Source: Algoriphagus boseongensis (GTDB taxonomy: Bacteria > Bacteroidota > Bacteroidia > Cytophagales > Cyclobacteriaceae). From it: a stretch of 64,000 nt of DNA. Below are positions 27,533-36,154 of this stretch, piece after piece; within the stretch, counting starts at the first letter, position 1; the number at the start of each line of letters is the position of its first letter. The notes under the pieces are model-generated. The model was not told where the DNA came from and did not search any database. It saw nothing but the letters and a program-made list of their open reading frames with translations. Location of the stretch: the NCBI RefSeq assembly GCF_004362805.1, contig NZ_SNYF01000005.1, positions 665,788-729,787 on the forward strand. The letters run 5' to 3'. A program made the position numbers and the translations under genes.

Positions 27533-28192
27533 ATGAGCAGAAAAAAGCTGGTTCGCTTTTCCCAAAACGAATTAAACCCCAATGTAGTCCAGGCCGGAAA
27601 GCCAATTTTTGAAACCATCAAAGGCAACTGGAACGAAAAGCAATTTCAAAATCCAAATCGTATTGTCGTAGAATTGGCCTGTGGCAGAGGAGAGTTTACC
27701 GTGGGTCTTGGAAGAGAATATCCCAATCAGAATTTTATCGGTGTAGATATCAAAGGAAGTCGAATTTGGAAAGGAAGCTCCACCGCTACTGCCGAGGGAA
27801 TTACGAATGTGGCTTTTCTAAGAACTCAAATTCAAAACCTGAATGACTTTTTTGCAGAGGGTGAGATTTCAGAGCTTTGGATTACTTTTCCAGATCCTTT
27901 TCCAAGAGATGGAGATGAAAAGCGAAGGTTGACTTCGCCCAAGTTTTTGGAAATGTATAAGCCGCTGATCAAGAAGGATGGAATCGTCCATTTCAAGACA
28001 GATAATACAGGCTTGTTTGAGTACACTTTAGAGCTAGTCAAATCCAGAGAAGACATTGAGGTCATCGCTTTTACCCATGACTTTTACCAAAGCGAAATGC
28101 GAGACGATCATCACGGGATAAAAACCCACTACGAGAAGATGTTTTCTGATAAAGGGGAGAAAATCAAATATTTGAAATTCAGGTTTATTTGA
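27533..28192 (+). CDS. trmB: tRNA (guanosine(46)-N7)-methyltransferase
   Basis: SAM-dependent enzyme making m7G46 in the variable loop of tRNAs. The 219 residues include the SAM motif VVELACGRGEFTVGLG, the acidic NFIGVDIKG strand end, and the TrmB signature TFPDPFPRDGDEKRRL followed by HFKTDN. It begins immediately after the folC stop codon. Its 3' end overlaps the convergent hydroxyacyl-CoA dehydrogenase gene by 8 bases, and no hairpin terminator is visible between them. Confidence 0.94.
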   Translation: MSRKKLVRFSQNELNPNVVQAGKPIFETIKGNWNEKQFQNPNRIVVELACGRGEFTVGLGREYPNQNFIGVDIKGSRIWKGSSTATAEGITNVAFLRTQIQNLNDFFAEGEISELWITFPDPFPRDGDEKRRLTSPKFLEMYKPLIKKDGIVHFKTDNTGLFEYTLELVKSREDIEVIAFTHDFYQSEMRDDHHGIKTHYEKMFSDKGEKIKYLKFRFI

Positions 28193-29063
28193 TAAAATCC
28201 GGGTTTTTATAGGCTGGGTTAGGGTAGGAGTAGAAGCCTTCCCCAGTTTTCTCTCCAAGTTTTCCCTGATCCAAATAGGTTTTGAGATGGGCCGCAAATG
28301 CTTTGGAAGCTGCATCTGGCAAATTGTGAGTCACATGCCAGGCAGTATCTAAACCTATGGAGTCCAAAATCCCAAATGGCCCCATGGGCATATGGAAGTT
28401 GACCATCCAAGATCTATCAATATCCTCGATAGAGCCCACTTCCTTTGTCAGAAGTTTTCCTGCAGCTCCTATCAAAGCCATCAGCATGGTATTGAAGATG
28501 TAGCCGGGATTTTCTTTTTTGACAAGGACAGGAACTTGATTGAGTTTTCTTCCTAAATCTTCAAGCATTGGAATCATACTAGGATCTGTTCCGGGATGCG
28601 GCATAATATCAACCACACGGGAATAAAAAACATCATGAAAGTGGAAAGCGCAAAATTTTGCTGGTCTTCCACTCTCTTCAGCAAACATGGAAGGAAGCAA
28701 ATAGGAAGTATTGGTGGTAAACCAAGTTTTTTCAGGAGCCAGTTCACCAAATTGTTTCCAGACTTTTTTCTTGATTTCGGGTTCCTCTGTCACGCTTTCA
28801 TTGATAAAATCCGCATCTGCCACCGCCACCTTAGGATCTAAAGTAAATTCGATTCTTGCCAAGATAGAGGCTAGATCTTCTTTATTCAGTTGCCCGGATT
28901 TGACTAAAAGATGAAGGATTTTCTGCATGGTGTTTAAAGAAAAATCCAAGGCTTTTTGAGTTATATCATAAACCTTCACTTCAAACCCAGAGATAGCAGC
29001 TTGTAAAGCAACTCTTGAACCAAGGGTTCCTGCACCTAGAATGCATATTTTTTTGATTTCCAT
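28185..29063 (-). CDS. 3-hydroxyacyl-CoA dehydrogenase family protein
   Basis: NAD-dependent oxidation of a 3-hydroxyacyl-CoA to the 3-ketoacyl-CoA, cytoplasmic. The Rossmann start is clear (KKICILGAGTLGSRVALQA). The usual catalytic HFFNP stretch appears in a divergent form (AFHFHDVFYSRVVDIMPHPGT), so substrate range may differ from fatty acid FadB. The C-terminal domain has PGYIFNTML and GPFGILDSIGLD. At 292 residues it is a stand-alone enzyme with no crotonase domain. It is the last gene of a four-gene minus-strand operon and starts 4 bases after the kinase stop, fitting a role in oxidising the 3-hydroxyacyl-CoA made by its neighbours. Confidence 0.87.
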   Translation of the reverse strand: MEIKKICILGAGTLGSRVALQAAISGFEVKVYDITQKALDFSLNTMQKILHLLVKSGQLNKEDLASILARIEFTLDPKVAVADADFINESVTEEPEIKKKVWKQFGELAPEKTWFTTNTSYLLPSMFAEESGRPAKFCAFHFHDVFYSRVVDIMPHPGTDPSMIPMLEDLGRKLNQVPVLVKKENPGYIFNTMLMALIGAAGKLLTKEVGSIEDIDRSWMVNFHMPMGPFGILDSIGLDTAWHVTHNLPDAASKAFAAHLKTYLDQGKLGEKTGEGFYSYPNPAYKNPDFIK

Positions 29064-29067
29064 AAAA

Positions 29068-30084
29068 TCAGATTTTTTGGGTTTGAACAGTTTTTAAAGC
29101 CTTTTTTCCGGCAGCTTCCACGACATGAATTAAGGCTTCAAAACGAGGATCTTTCGCATAACCTTGAACAAATCTTTTATATATCTGCTGGGCAATGACA
29201 CCTACTTTGAAAAGACCAAAAGCATAATAGAAATTCATGTTGCTCAGATCCAAGCCGCTTTGTTTTTGGTAATAGTCCACAACTTCTTTTCGGGTGAAAT
29301 TTCCCGGTAAGTGGCTTAAGTTGAACATTTTTAGAATTTGAGGATCATCATCTTGGGCCCAGTAAGCTAAACTAGTTCCCAAGTCCATCAAAGGATCCCC
29401 AACTGTAGCCATTTCCCAATCCAAGACAGCTTTGATATCTGTCAAGGTGTTGGGATCCAAAATCAGGTTATCGTATTTGAAATCGTTGTGAATAAAACTT
29501 ACCCTTTGAGAGGTGGGCAGATTTGATTTTAGCCAATTAGCACTCTCTTCCATTTCAGGAAGTTCATTTGTTTTAGCTTTCAAATACCGATCCGACCATC
29601 CAAATACTTGTCTTTCAACGTATCCTTCGGGTTTTCCAAGTTGAATTAAACCTGAATCTTCCAGGTCCAGCTTATGGAGTTCAATTAAGCAATCAAGAGC
29701 ATTTTGAGAAAGTCTGTTGAAATGCTTTGGTTCGAAATTGATATTAGAGGGTATCTTATTTCGGACTATTAATCCCTCTACAAAATCCATCAAGAAAAAA
29801 GGAGCACCAAATACTTCCTCATCTTCGCAGCAAAAAATTGGCTTTGGACTTTTGGAGTAGCCAGCTTTATTCAGACTTTCCAAGACTTTAAACTCCCGAT
29901 TCATATCGTGAGCTTTTGCAATCTTATCTCCAAATGGCGGGCGTCTGAGTGCGAATTTCCCATTTGGCGTAAGTACTGAAAAAGTCAGGTTAGAAAAGCC
30001 TCCTGAAATTTGATTTATTTCAATTTCCTCAGGCTTGCAGGAAAGTTTTTGAGCTAAATATTCCTTTAATGTTCCGAACTCCAT
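29068..30084 (-). CDS. APH-fold kinase of the ACAD10/11 N-terminal (LvaA-like) type
   Basis: A 338-residue protein kinase-like phosphotransferase. The Brenner-type catalytic motif is HNDFKYDN (His199, Asp201, Asn206) and the metal-binding Asp is Asp222 in LDWEMATVGDP. The N-lobe has ALRRPPFG and AHDMNREFKVL. These patterns match the kinase half of human ACAD10/ACAD11 and the Pseudomonas LvaA kinase better than antibiotic kinases. Those enzymes phosphorylate the 4-hydroxyl of 4-hydroxyacyl-CoA so that the partner acyl-CoA dehydrogenase can eliminate phosphate. The partner gene lies 2 bases upstream. Antibiotic resistance is unlikely. Confidence 0.85.
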   Translation of the reverse strand: MEFGTLKEYLAQKLSCKPEEIEINQISGGFSNLTFSVLTPNGKFALRRPPFGDKIAKAHDMNREFKVLESLNKAGYSKSPKPIFCCEDEEVFGAPFFLMDFVEGLIVRNKIPSNINFEPKHFNRLSQNALDCLIELHKLDLEDSGLIQLGKPEGYVERQVFGWSDRYLKAKTNELPEMEESANWLKSNLPTSQRVSFIHNDFKYDNLILDPNTLTDIKAVLDWEMATVGDPLMDLGTSLAYWAQDDDPQILKMFNLSHLPGNFTRKEVVDYYQKQSGLDLSNMNFYYAFGLFKVGVIAQQIYKRFVQGYAKDPRFEALIHVVEAAGKKALKTVQTQKI

Positions 30085-30086
30085 GT

Positions 30087-31295
30087 TTATTTTTTCTGGT
30101 AAGCCTTTAAAATACTTCTGGCCAATGCCGATTTGTGGACCTCATCAGGCCCGTCGTAGATTCTGGCCCCTCGTTCATGTCTGTACCAAAAGGAAAGCAA
30201 AGTGTCATCCGTAATTCCCAAAGCACCATGGACTTGGATTGCCCGGTCGATCACTTTCATTAATACATCAGCCACGAAAAATTTGATGGTAGAAATATCT
30301 TCCCGAACGGCCTTAGCCCCGAATTCCTGCATTTTTTGAGCGGTATCCATGACCATCAAGCGACTGGCTTTGATTTCCGCACGGCTTTCTGCGATCCAGT
30401 TTTGAATGGTTTGCTTCTCTGCCAAAGGTTTTCCGAAATCGAGTTCTCTTCTTAGGGCTCTTTTGCACATCATGTCAAAAACCCGCTCGCAAATCCCTAT
30501 CCATCGCATGCAATGATGAATTCTGCCAGGTCCTAATCTTTCTTGAGCCAAAGCAAATCCTTGGCCTTCTTGTCCAATCAGGTTGGTTGCTGGAACTATG
30601 CAGTTTTCGAATTTCACCTCTGCATGAGAGAGGTAATCTTCCCCCGCTTCACCCATGATAGGAATGTTTCTGATAAGTTTAAATCCAGGATTGTCCAAAG
30701 GAACAATCAGCATACTGGCTTTTTGGTAGGGCGATTCTGCCTCGGGATTTGTTACAGCCATAACGATGGTAAAAGCCGCACCATCTGCTGCGGTGGTAAA
30801 CCATTTATGCCCATTGATCACATAATTCTCCCCATTCTTTACTGCAGTGGTTCCCATGTTTACAGGATTACTTCCGGCAAACTCGGGTTCTGTCATTGCA
30901 AAGCAGCTTCTGATTTCACCTTTTTGGAGCGGTTTAAGCCATTTTTCTTTTTGGTCATCCGAGCCAAAAAGATGGAGTAATTCCATGTTTCCTATGTCAG
31001 GGGCATTACAATTGAATACGTAATGTCCCATTGGGCTTTGCCCGAGTATTTCGGAAACTTGGGCAAATTGTACCAAGTCCAATCCCAGTCCATCTTCCTC
31101 AATACTAAGATGCGGAGCAAATAATCCTTCTTTCTTTGCTTTTTCCCGCAAAGCCTGAAGATCAGGAAGGTGTTTTTTGAAAGGACCGGAAACTATTTTA
31201 AGATCGATTGGGAAAAGCTCTTCTTCTACAAAAGTTCTGTATTTCAATAATAAGTCTTGGAGGTTTTCCTGAGGAAAACTAGCGATAGAAGCCAT
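30087..31295 (-). CDS. Acyl-CoA dehydrogenase family protein, ACAD10/11 (LvaC-like) type
   Basis: A 402-residue FAD enzyme of the acyl-CoA dehydrogenase fold. Seen motifs: CFAMTEPEFAGSNPVNMGT (FAD/substrate loop), NGHKWFTTAADGA, and the C-terminal IYDGPDEVHKSALAR. The DGPDEVH form, rather than the GTNE form, is typical of the ACAD10/11 group. With the adjacent kinase it would convert a 4-phosphoacyl-CoA to an enoyl or 3-hydroxyacyl-CoA. In animals the two activities are fused in one chain; here they are separate, adjacent genes, as in the lva cluster of Pseudomonas putida. Substrate chain length is not determinable from sequence. Confidence 0.88.
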   Translation of the reverse strand: MASIASFPQENLQDLLLKYRTFVEEELFPIDLKIVSGPFKKHLPDLQALREKAKKEGLFAPHLSIEEDGLGLDLVQFAQVSEILGQSPMGHYVFNCNAPDIGNMELLHLFGSDDQKEKWLKPLQKGEIRSCFAMTEPEFAGSNPVNMGTTAVKNGENYVINGHKWFTTAADGAAFTIVMAVTNPEAESPYQKASMLIVPLDNPGFKLIRNIPIMGEAGEDYLSHAEVKFENCIVPATNLIGQEGQGFALAQERLGPGRIHHCMRWIGICERVFDMMCKRALRRELDFGKPLAEKQTIQNWIAESRAEIKASRLMVMDTAQKMQEFGAKAVREDISTIKFFVADVLMKVIDRAIQVHGALGITDDTLLSFWYRHERGARIYDGPDEVHKSALARSILKAYQKK

Positions 31296-31304
31296 AAATC
31301 AATA

Positions 31305-32072
31305 TTAAATAGTAAATCCTCCGTCTGCTGTCAAAACGGCTCCAGTCGTGTAGGAAGAAGCTGCTGAAGCTAAAAACAAAGCCATAAAACCAATTTCTTC
31401 AGAAGTGCCGGCTCTTTTGATAGCAAGGTGGTTCATAAGCATACCCATGATTTTATCATTTGACCATAGTGCTTCTGAAAACTTAGTCTGAATCAATCCT
31501 GGGCAAATGGCATTTACCCTGATTTTCGCATCCCCCCATTCCTTGGCAAATACCTTAGTCAGGGAAATCAAAGCGGCTTTTGAAACAGAATAAATCCCAA
31601 GGCCTTGTTCAGGAGATATTCCTCCAATCGAGGATATGTTAATGACGGAAGCGTTTGATGATTTTCTTAAATAAGGGAAACACAATCTGCAAAGCTCAAA
31701 TGGGGCTTTCACATTGACATCCATGATTTTATCGAATGCTTCCAGACTGGTTTCATGCACAGGTCCAAAGACAGGATTTGCTGCGGCGTTATTTACCAAA
31801 ATATCTATTGTTCCATAAATGGCCACGGTTTTTTCAACCAAGGCAGGGAGCTCTTCTATTTTTCCAACATTGCAGGCAATTCCTGTTGCCTCATAGCCTT
31901 TTGCCTTAAGTTGGTCTGCCATCTCGTCCAGAGCATCCTGTTTTCGACTGCATAGCACTACTTTAGCTCCGGCAGCCGCAAATATTTCAGCGATACTAAA
32001 TCCTATACCTTTACTTGCTCCGGTGATCAGGGCAACTTTTCCATCCAAAGAAAAAACAGAAGATAAATCCAT
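31305..32072 (-). CDS. Short-chain dehydrogenase/reductase
   Basis: A 255-residue classical SDR. The cofactor motif TGASKGIGFSIAE is at about 17-29, NNAAANP marks the central strand, and the catalytic Ser-Tyr-Lys is present as ISSIGG and IYSVSKAAL. The C-terminus ends SYTTGAVLTADGGFTI. Arg after the second strand (CSRKQDA) suggests NADP(H). It is the first gene of the minus-strand operon, 9 bases before the acyl-CoA dehydrogenase, so it may reduce a 4-keto group or oxidise a hydroxyl in the same pathway, as LvaD does in the levulinate route. That assignment is inference from context. Confidence 0.88.
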   Translation of the reverse strand: MDLSSVFSLDGKVALITGASKGIGFSIAEIFAAAGAKVVLCSRKQDALDEMADQLKAKGYEATGIACNVGKIEELPALVEKTVAIYGTIDILVNNAAANPVFGPVHETSLEAFDKIMDVNVKAPFELCRLCFPYLRKSSNASVINISSIGGISPEQGLGIYSVSKAALISLTKVFAKEWGDAKIRVNAICPGLIQTKFSEALWSNDKIMGMLMNHLAIKRAGTSEEIGFMALFLASAASSYTTGAVLTADGGFTI

Positions 32073-32180
32073 GAGTTTTGGTTTATATTGATGCCTTAAG
32101 TTAAAAAAATTAAGACGAGTTTAAGGGAAAACTAGCCCTTACTTATACCCACAAAAGCCAAATAATTGAATTTTAGAGAA

Positions 32181-33152
32181 ATGAAAGAATTGATTTTTGA
32201 ACAAACGGGGACTCCCCAAGAAGTACTTCAAGTAAAAGAAAGTCCCATGCCCACTCCAAGACCACATGAGGTTTTGATTCGGGTGACCGCTAGAAATATC
32301 AACCCATCCGATATCATGTTTATTAAAGGCATGTACGGGATCACTCCAAAATTGCCTAGCAGCGCGGGATTTGAAGCATGTGGGGTAGTGGAGAAATCAG
32401 ACCAAGCATCTTCTGTCAAAGAAGGGACTCGTGTGATGTTTACGGCCATCGGAACTTGGAGAGAATACATTTGTGTACCTGCTGCAATGGTCATTCCGGT
32501 TCCTTCAGGAATGCCTGATGAAGTTGCATGCCAAGCTTTCGTCAATCCTATGACGGCTTATGGAATGATTGAGGAGTCAGGATTGAAAGAAAATGAGTGG
32601 CTTTTGATTACAGCTGGCGCTTCAGCTTTCGGGAAATTTGCTATTCAAATGGCCAAGGCCAAAGGGATTAAAGTAGCCGCGACTGTCCGTCATGATGCAC
32701 AAAAGCAAATGCTTGCAGATTTAGGAGCTGATTTGGTGATCAATACTGAAAAGGAAAAGCTATCCAAAGTAATTCAGGAAAATACAGATGGAGGAATTCA
32801 TGTGGTTTTTGATGCTGTAGGAGGAATTCTTGGTGCAAAGGCATTAGCTAGCCTCAGGCCAAAAGGTAAATTACTTTCCTTTGGGGCTTTGGCCCTGGAA
32901 AATATGCCGGTAAATAGTGGTTTGTTGATTTTTAGAAACCTTAAAATTGAAGGGTTTTGGCTTTCCACTTGGATTGAGGAACTAGCTACTGAGAAAAGAA
33001 AATCAGCATTCCAGACAGTTTTTGGATTTCTAATGAAGGAACAATCCAAAATTGACATAGCCGGGAAATTCACTTTGGATGACTTCAAAAAAGCCTTGGA
33101 CACCTACGAGACTCCTGGCAGAAATGGAAAAATCCTTTTCGTCAGTGAATAA
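32181..33152 (+). CDS. Zinc-free MDR reductase, enoyl-thioester-reductase (MECR/ETR) like
   Basis: A 323-residue NAD(P)H-dependent reductase of the medium-chain dehydrogenase superfamily. NINPSDIMFIKGMYG and GFEACGVVEK resemble 2-enoyl thioester reductases; the nucleotide loop is ITAGASAFGKFAIQMAKAKG. The structural and catalytic zinc cysteines of alcohol dehydrogenases are missing. Probable role is reduction of an enoyl-CoA or quinone. It is transcribed divergently from the acyl-CoA operon with 108 bases between, so the two may share regulation. The frame opens at a TTG at 32166; the ATG at 32181 is preferred. Confidence 0.8.
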   Translation: MKELIFEQTGTPQEVLQVKESPMPTPRPHEVLIRVTARNINPSDIMFIKGMYGITPKLPSSAGFEACGVVEKSDQASSVKEGTRVMFTAIGTWREYICVPAAMVIPVPSGMPDEVACQAFVNPMTAYGMIEESGLKENEWLLITAGASAFGKFAIQMAKAKGIKVAATVRHDAQKQMLADLGADLVINTEKEKLSKVIQENTDGGIHVVFDAVGGILGAKALASLRPKGKLLSFGALALENMPVNSGLLIFRNLKIEGFWLSTWIEELATEKRKSAFQTVFGFLMKEQSKIDIAGKFTLDDFKKALDTYETPGRNGKILFVSE

Positions 33153-33222
33153 TCTCTGATTTGTTCGGGTAAAAAAGGAGGATTGCCCATCTTTGCACTT
33201 TCAACAATCCAATTATTATTTC

Positions 33223-33645
33223 ATGAACTGGGAAAAGCTGGACGAGCAACTTACAGAAATTGTCAAAAAAAGAAATCTATTAAGCCAGATGGATTATAGC
33301 GACGAAAGCTATGATGATCTGGAAGAAGAACTTCATGATTTGGAAGATGATTTCAATGAGGAGTATGAGGAGGTTTTCGAGCCACAGTTAGAGAAGATTT
33401 ATTCTAAGCTCAAATCGGATACGGATATTTTACTTCCAACTGCCTATTTGGCAAATAAGTACAAGGAAATGCTCCCAGATGCAAAAGGGATTGTGACTTA
33501 TGAGGTAGAGGGAAATGAAGGAGTACCTATAGAATCAGATGAATTGGGTAAAGTGGACATGAGAATTGTCCTAGTTCCTAATCCTGCACGGTTTGTTTTA
33601 TTAATCAATGGAAAACAGCTCAAGGAGCTTTGGAAAAGCAGATAA
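33223..33645 (+). CDS. Small acidic protein of unknown function
   Basis: A 140-residue cytoplasmic protein. The first half is a strongly acidic predicted coiled coil (DDLEEELHDLEDDFNEEYEE); the second half looks like a small alpha/beta fold (GIVTYEVEG, VDMRIVLVPNPARFVLLINGKQ). I do not recognise a family. The ATG at 33223 is chosen over the TTG at 33193 that opens the frame. It has its own terminator directly downstream and is probably monocistronic. Confidence 0.7.
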   Translation: MNWEKLDEQLTEIVKKRNLLSQMDYSDESYDDLEEELHDLEDDFNEEYEEVFEPQLEKIYSKLKSDTDILLPTAYLANKYKEMLPDAKGIVTYEVEGNEGVPIESDELGKVDMRIVLVPNPARFVLLINGKQLKELWKSR

Positions 33646-33650
33646 ATTCA

Positions 33651-33677
33651 GGCTGCCCGATTCGGGTAGCCTTTTTT
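33651..33677 (+). terminator. Intrinsic terminator after the small acidic protein gene
   Basis: A 9-bp stem with one G-T wobble (33651-33659 with 33663-33671), a tight loop ATT and a six-T run. Confidence 0.85.
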
Positions 33678-33711
33678 ATTTTCAAATTCTGTGAATCAAA
33701 ATCGAATATAT

Positions 33712-35265
33712 ATGAACTATAAATCCTCTGATTTCGGCAGCCATTTTGGTTTAATTTCTCTGCTCTTTTTGCTTCTATTTTCGGCTTGCCAAAAGGAGAA
33801 GGTTAAAGATGTTTTGGATTTAGAAAGTTTATCCATTGCCGAGATCCATGCTAAATATTCTTCTGGAGACCTGACCGCAGTTGAATTAGTAGAAGCCTAC
33901 TTGGCTCGGATAGATTCGGTAAATCCTCAAATCAATGCCTTAACGGTGATTAATCCCAAGGCTTTGGAAATTGCCAAAGCTCTGGATGAGGAATTCAAAT
34001 CAACCGGAAAATTTAGGCCGCTTCACGGGATTCCTATGATTGTGAAGGATAATATCAATACTCTTGGATTACCTACTACAGCGGGCTCTTTGGCACTTAC
34101 AGATTTTTACCCTGAGGAAGATGCTTTTGTAATCAAAAAACTGGAAGAAGCAGGAGCTATAGTCCTTGCCAAATCGAATATGGCGGAATGGGCCTTTTCT
34201 CCCATGCATTCGGAAAGCTCCACTGCAGGAATTACAAGAAATCCATATAATCTGGATTTTGTCCCTGCAGGTTCGAGTGGTGGAACAGGTGCAGGAGTTG
34301 CAGCAAATTTAGGGACGATAGGATTGGGAACAGACACCGGAAATTCAATCAGAGGACCTTCTTCCCACAATGCCTTGGTAGGTTTTAGAAGTACTTTAGG
34401 ATTAATCAGTAGAGAAGGAATTGTTCCTCTATACCTTAGAAACGACGTAGTCGGACCCATGTGTAAAACCGTGGAAGATGCCACTCGGGTCCTTCAAGTC
34501 ATGGTGGGAATTGATCCAAATGATCCTTTGACTTCCTATTCGGAAGGAAAAACAGAAACTGATTATCTCCAGTATTTGGATAAAAACGGCTTGAAAGGAG
34601 CTAGAATCGGGGTGTTTAGAACTTTAAGTGAAAGAGATCCTGACTCCGGGATAAGCGTACTTTTTAATCAAGCTTTAAAAGATCTAGAAGGCTTGGGAGC
34701 GGTGGTCATAGATTCTGTAGCTGTTCCGAATTTTGAGGAATTAGCGAAAGACCAGTGGTGCCCAACTTTTAAAACTGATTTGGAAGATTTTCTCCAAACT
34801 TACGTGAAGCGAGATACAATGAAGACTTATGAGGATATGCTTAGAATTGGTTCTAAGTCAGAATATACTCGGACACGACTTGAGACTTTAGGTAAAAACA
34901 CTTTGAGGAGAGGCAACCCTGAAATTCCTTGCGGAAATGCATACGAAGATGTTCGAAGAATAGCCCTTAGAGAAGCTATCGAAAGAACAATGGACTCGCT
35001 TCAGTTGGATGCTTTGATCTATCCATCTTGGAATAATCGTCCGGCAAGAATTGACCGATTCGAAGAAGAATACAAGGGGGATAATTCCCAGATTATTTCT
35101 CCCCACTCGGGCCAACCAGCTTTTACCGTTCCGATGGGATTTACTGAGGGGAATCTTCCTGCAGGCCTGCAGTTCTTGGGTAGAATGTACGCTGAACCTA
35201 CCCTGATCAAATTGACCTATAGCTACGAGCTAGGAACAAAACACAGAAAAGCTCCAAAACTTTAA
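33712..35265 (+). CDS. Amidase-signature family lipoprotein
   Basis: Hydrolase of C-N bonds using a Ser-cisSer-Lys triad, here Lys112 (MIVKDNI), Ser188 (GSSGG) and Ser212 (GNSIRG); the spacing matches the known family triad. The canonical GGSIR reads GNSIR. The N-terminus is a lipoprotein signal with lipobox LLFSAC, so the enzyme should sit on the outer membrane or in the periplasm, unlike the cytoplasmic GatA. At 517 residues it is of normal size. Substrate is unknown. The start was moved from GTG 33691 to ATG 33712. It converges on a TetR gene across a shared terminator. Confidence 0.9.
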   Translation: MNYKSSDFGSHFGLISLLFLLLFSACQKEKVKDVLDLESLSIAEIHAKYSSGDLTAVELVEAYLARIDSVNPQINALTVINPKALEIAKALDEEFKSTGKFRPLHGIPMIVKDNINTLGLPTTAGSLALTDFYPEEDAFVIKKLEEAGAIVLAKSNMAEWAFSPMHSESSTAGITRNPYNLDFVPAGSSGGTGAGVAANLGTIGLGTDTGNSIRGPSSHNALVGFRSTLGLISREGIVPLYLRNDVVGPMCKTVEDATRVLQVMVGIDPNDPLTSYSEGKTETDYLQYLDKNGLKGARIGVFRTLSERDPDSGISVLFNQALKDLEGLGAVVIDSVAVPNFEELAKDQWCPTFKTDLEDFLQTYVKRDTMKTYEDMLRIGSKSEYTRTRLETLGKNTLRRGNPEIPCGNAYEDVRRIALREAIERTMDSLQLDALIYPSWNNRPARIDRFEEEYKGDNSQIISPHSGQPAFTVPMGFTEGNLPAGLQFLGRMYAEPTLIKLTYSYELGTKHRKAPKL

Positions 35266-35285
35266 AAAAGAATGAATGAAAAAAG

Positions 35286-35313
35286 AAAGGCTACTCGATC
35301 GAGTAGCCTTTTT
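35286..35313. terminator. Bidirectional terminator between amidase and TetR genes
   Basis: A perfect palindrome at 35286-35311 (core GGCTACTCGATCGAGTAGCC) flanked by an A run and a T run, serving both convergent genes. Confidence 0.88.
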
Positions 35314-35320
35314 GGTTTGG

Positions 35321-36016
35321 TTAGAACAGACTTGCCTGAACTATTTGAGGCTTACTTGCCTGTACGGTTCCTTTCAGCATATCCTGCATCAATTTGATAA
35401 ATCCGAGTTGCCAAGCTTCAGGATTGATCTTGATTTCTTTGTTTTCATATTCCACCGGGCCACTCATTTTTTCAAATCCGATTATCATACTCCAAATGGT
35501 AAAGAAGGTAATCTCTGGTTGAAGTTCTGGTCTGATACTTCCGTCCTTAATCCCCTGAGAAACCATTTGAATCCCGATCCTGGCTGGTTCGTGATGCAAT
35601 TCCAAAAGCTTATGAAAATGAATCGAATCCAAAATCTGAGGATCAATTTCATTGCGTAGTTTTGAATTGGTGTATTTTTTCATCAAGTCCAAAAAATGGA
35701 GAATGGCTTGATAATACACAGGCTGTTCTTTGGCAAAAGTCCAGATCCGCTGAACCAAGTCTGTGATCATCTCCAAACCGGTCTTTCCTTTTGAGCGAAA
35801 GGATTCTCGAAATTCCTCCTTGAATTGATCAAAAGCCTTTTTGGTTAAGGCCATGAAAAGGTCCTCTTTATTTTTATAATAGAAGTAAGTTAGGCCTTTG
35901 CTGATTCCTGCTTTCTTGGCCACATCCTCCATCCGGGTAGCGGTATAGCCTTTGGTGGTAAAAAGTGAAACTGCTGCATCCAAGATTAGCCTTTCTTTAT
36001 TTTTTTCTCCTGCCAT
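35321..36016 (-). CDS. TetR/AcrR family transcriptional regulator
   Basis: A 231-residue repressor-type regulator. The N-terminal helix-turn-helix is clear: RLILDAAVSLFTTKGYTATRMEDVAKKAGISKGLTYFYYKNKEDLF, residues about 9-54. The C-terminal ligand domain is helical and not assignable to a ligand. Neighbours are the convergent amidase and the upstream tyrS, neither an obvious target. Given the acyl-CoA genes nearby, a fatty-acyl ligand is possible but not shown. No clear operator palindrome was found in the 138-base gap upstream. Confidence 0.9.
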   Translation of the reverse strand: MAGEKNKERLILDAAVSLFTTKGYTATRMEDVAKKAGISKGLTYFYYKNKEDLFMALTKKAFDQFKEEFRESFRSKGKTGLEMITDLVQRIWTFAKEQPVYYQAILHFLDLMKKYTNSKLRNEIDPQILDSIHFHKLLELHHEPARIGIQMVSQGIKDGSIRPELQPEITFFTIWSMIIGFEKMSGPVEYENKEIKINPEAWQLGFIKLMQDMLKGTVQASKPQIVQASLF

Positions 36017-36101
36017 GAGTTCTAAAACTTTATTGAAAAGTGAGGAACAAAGATATTAAATCAAGGTCAATTTTTGTTTCCTTTTGGAAATTATAAAAAC
36101 T

Positions 36102-36138
36102 AAAAAAGGCCTCAATTTTTAATTTTGAGGCCTTTTTT
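36102..36138 (-). terminator. Terminator of tyrS
   Basis: A 14-bp stem (36102-36115 with 36125-36138) with a 9-base AT loop; read on the minus strand it follows the tyrS stop and ends in a T run. It separates tyrS from the TetR gene. Confidence 0.85.
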
Positions 36139-36154
36139 GCTGTAGATCAAGAGA

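Noticed and set aside
29068..30084. Aminoglycoside resistance kinase
   Set aside because: The motifs match the ACAD10/11 kinase half and the gene is embedded in an acyl-CoA operon.
35276..35659. Plus-strand frame of 127 codons opposite the TetR gene
   Set aside because: It reads through the shared terminator hairpin and the antisense of the TetR C-terminus; no family resemblance.
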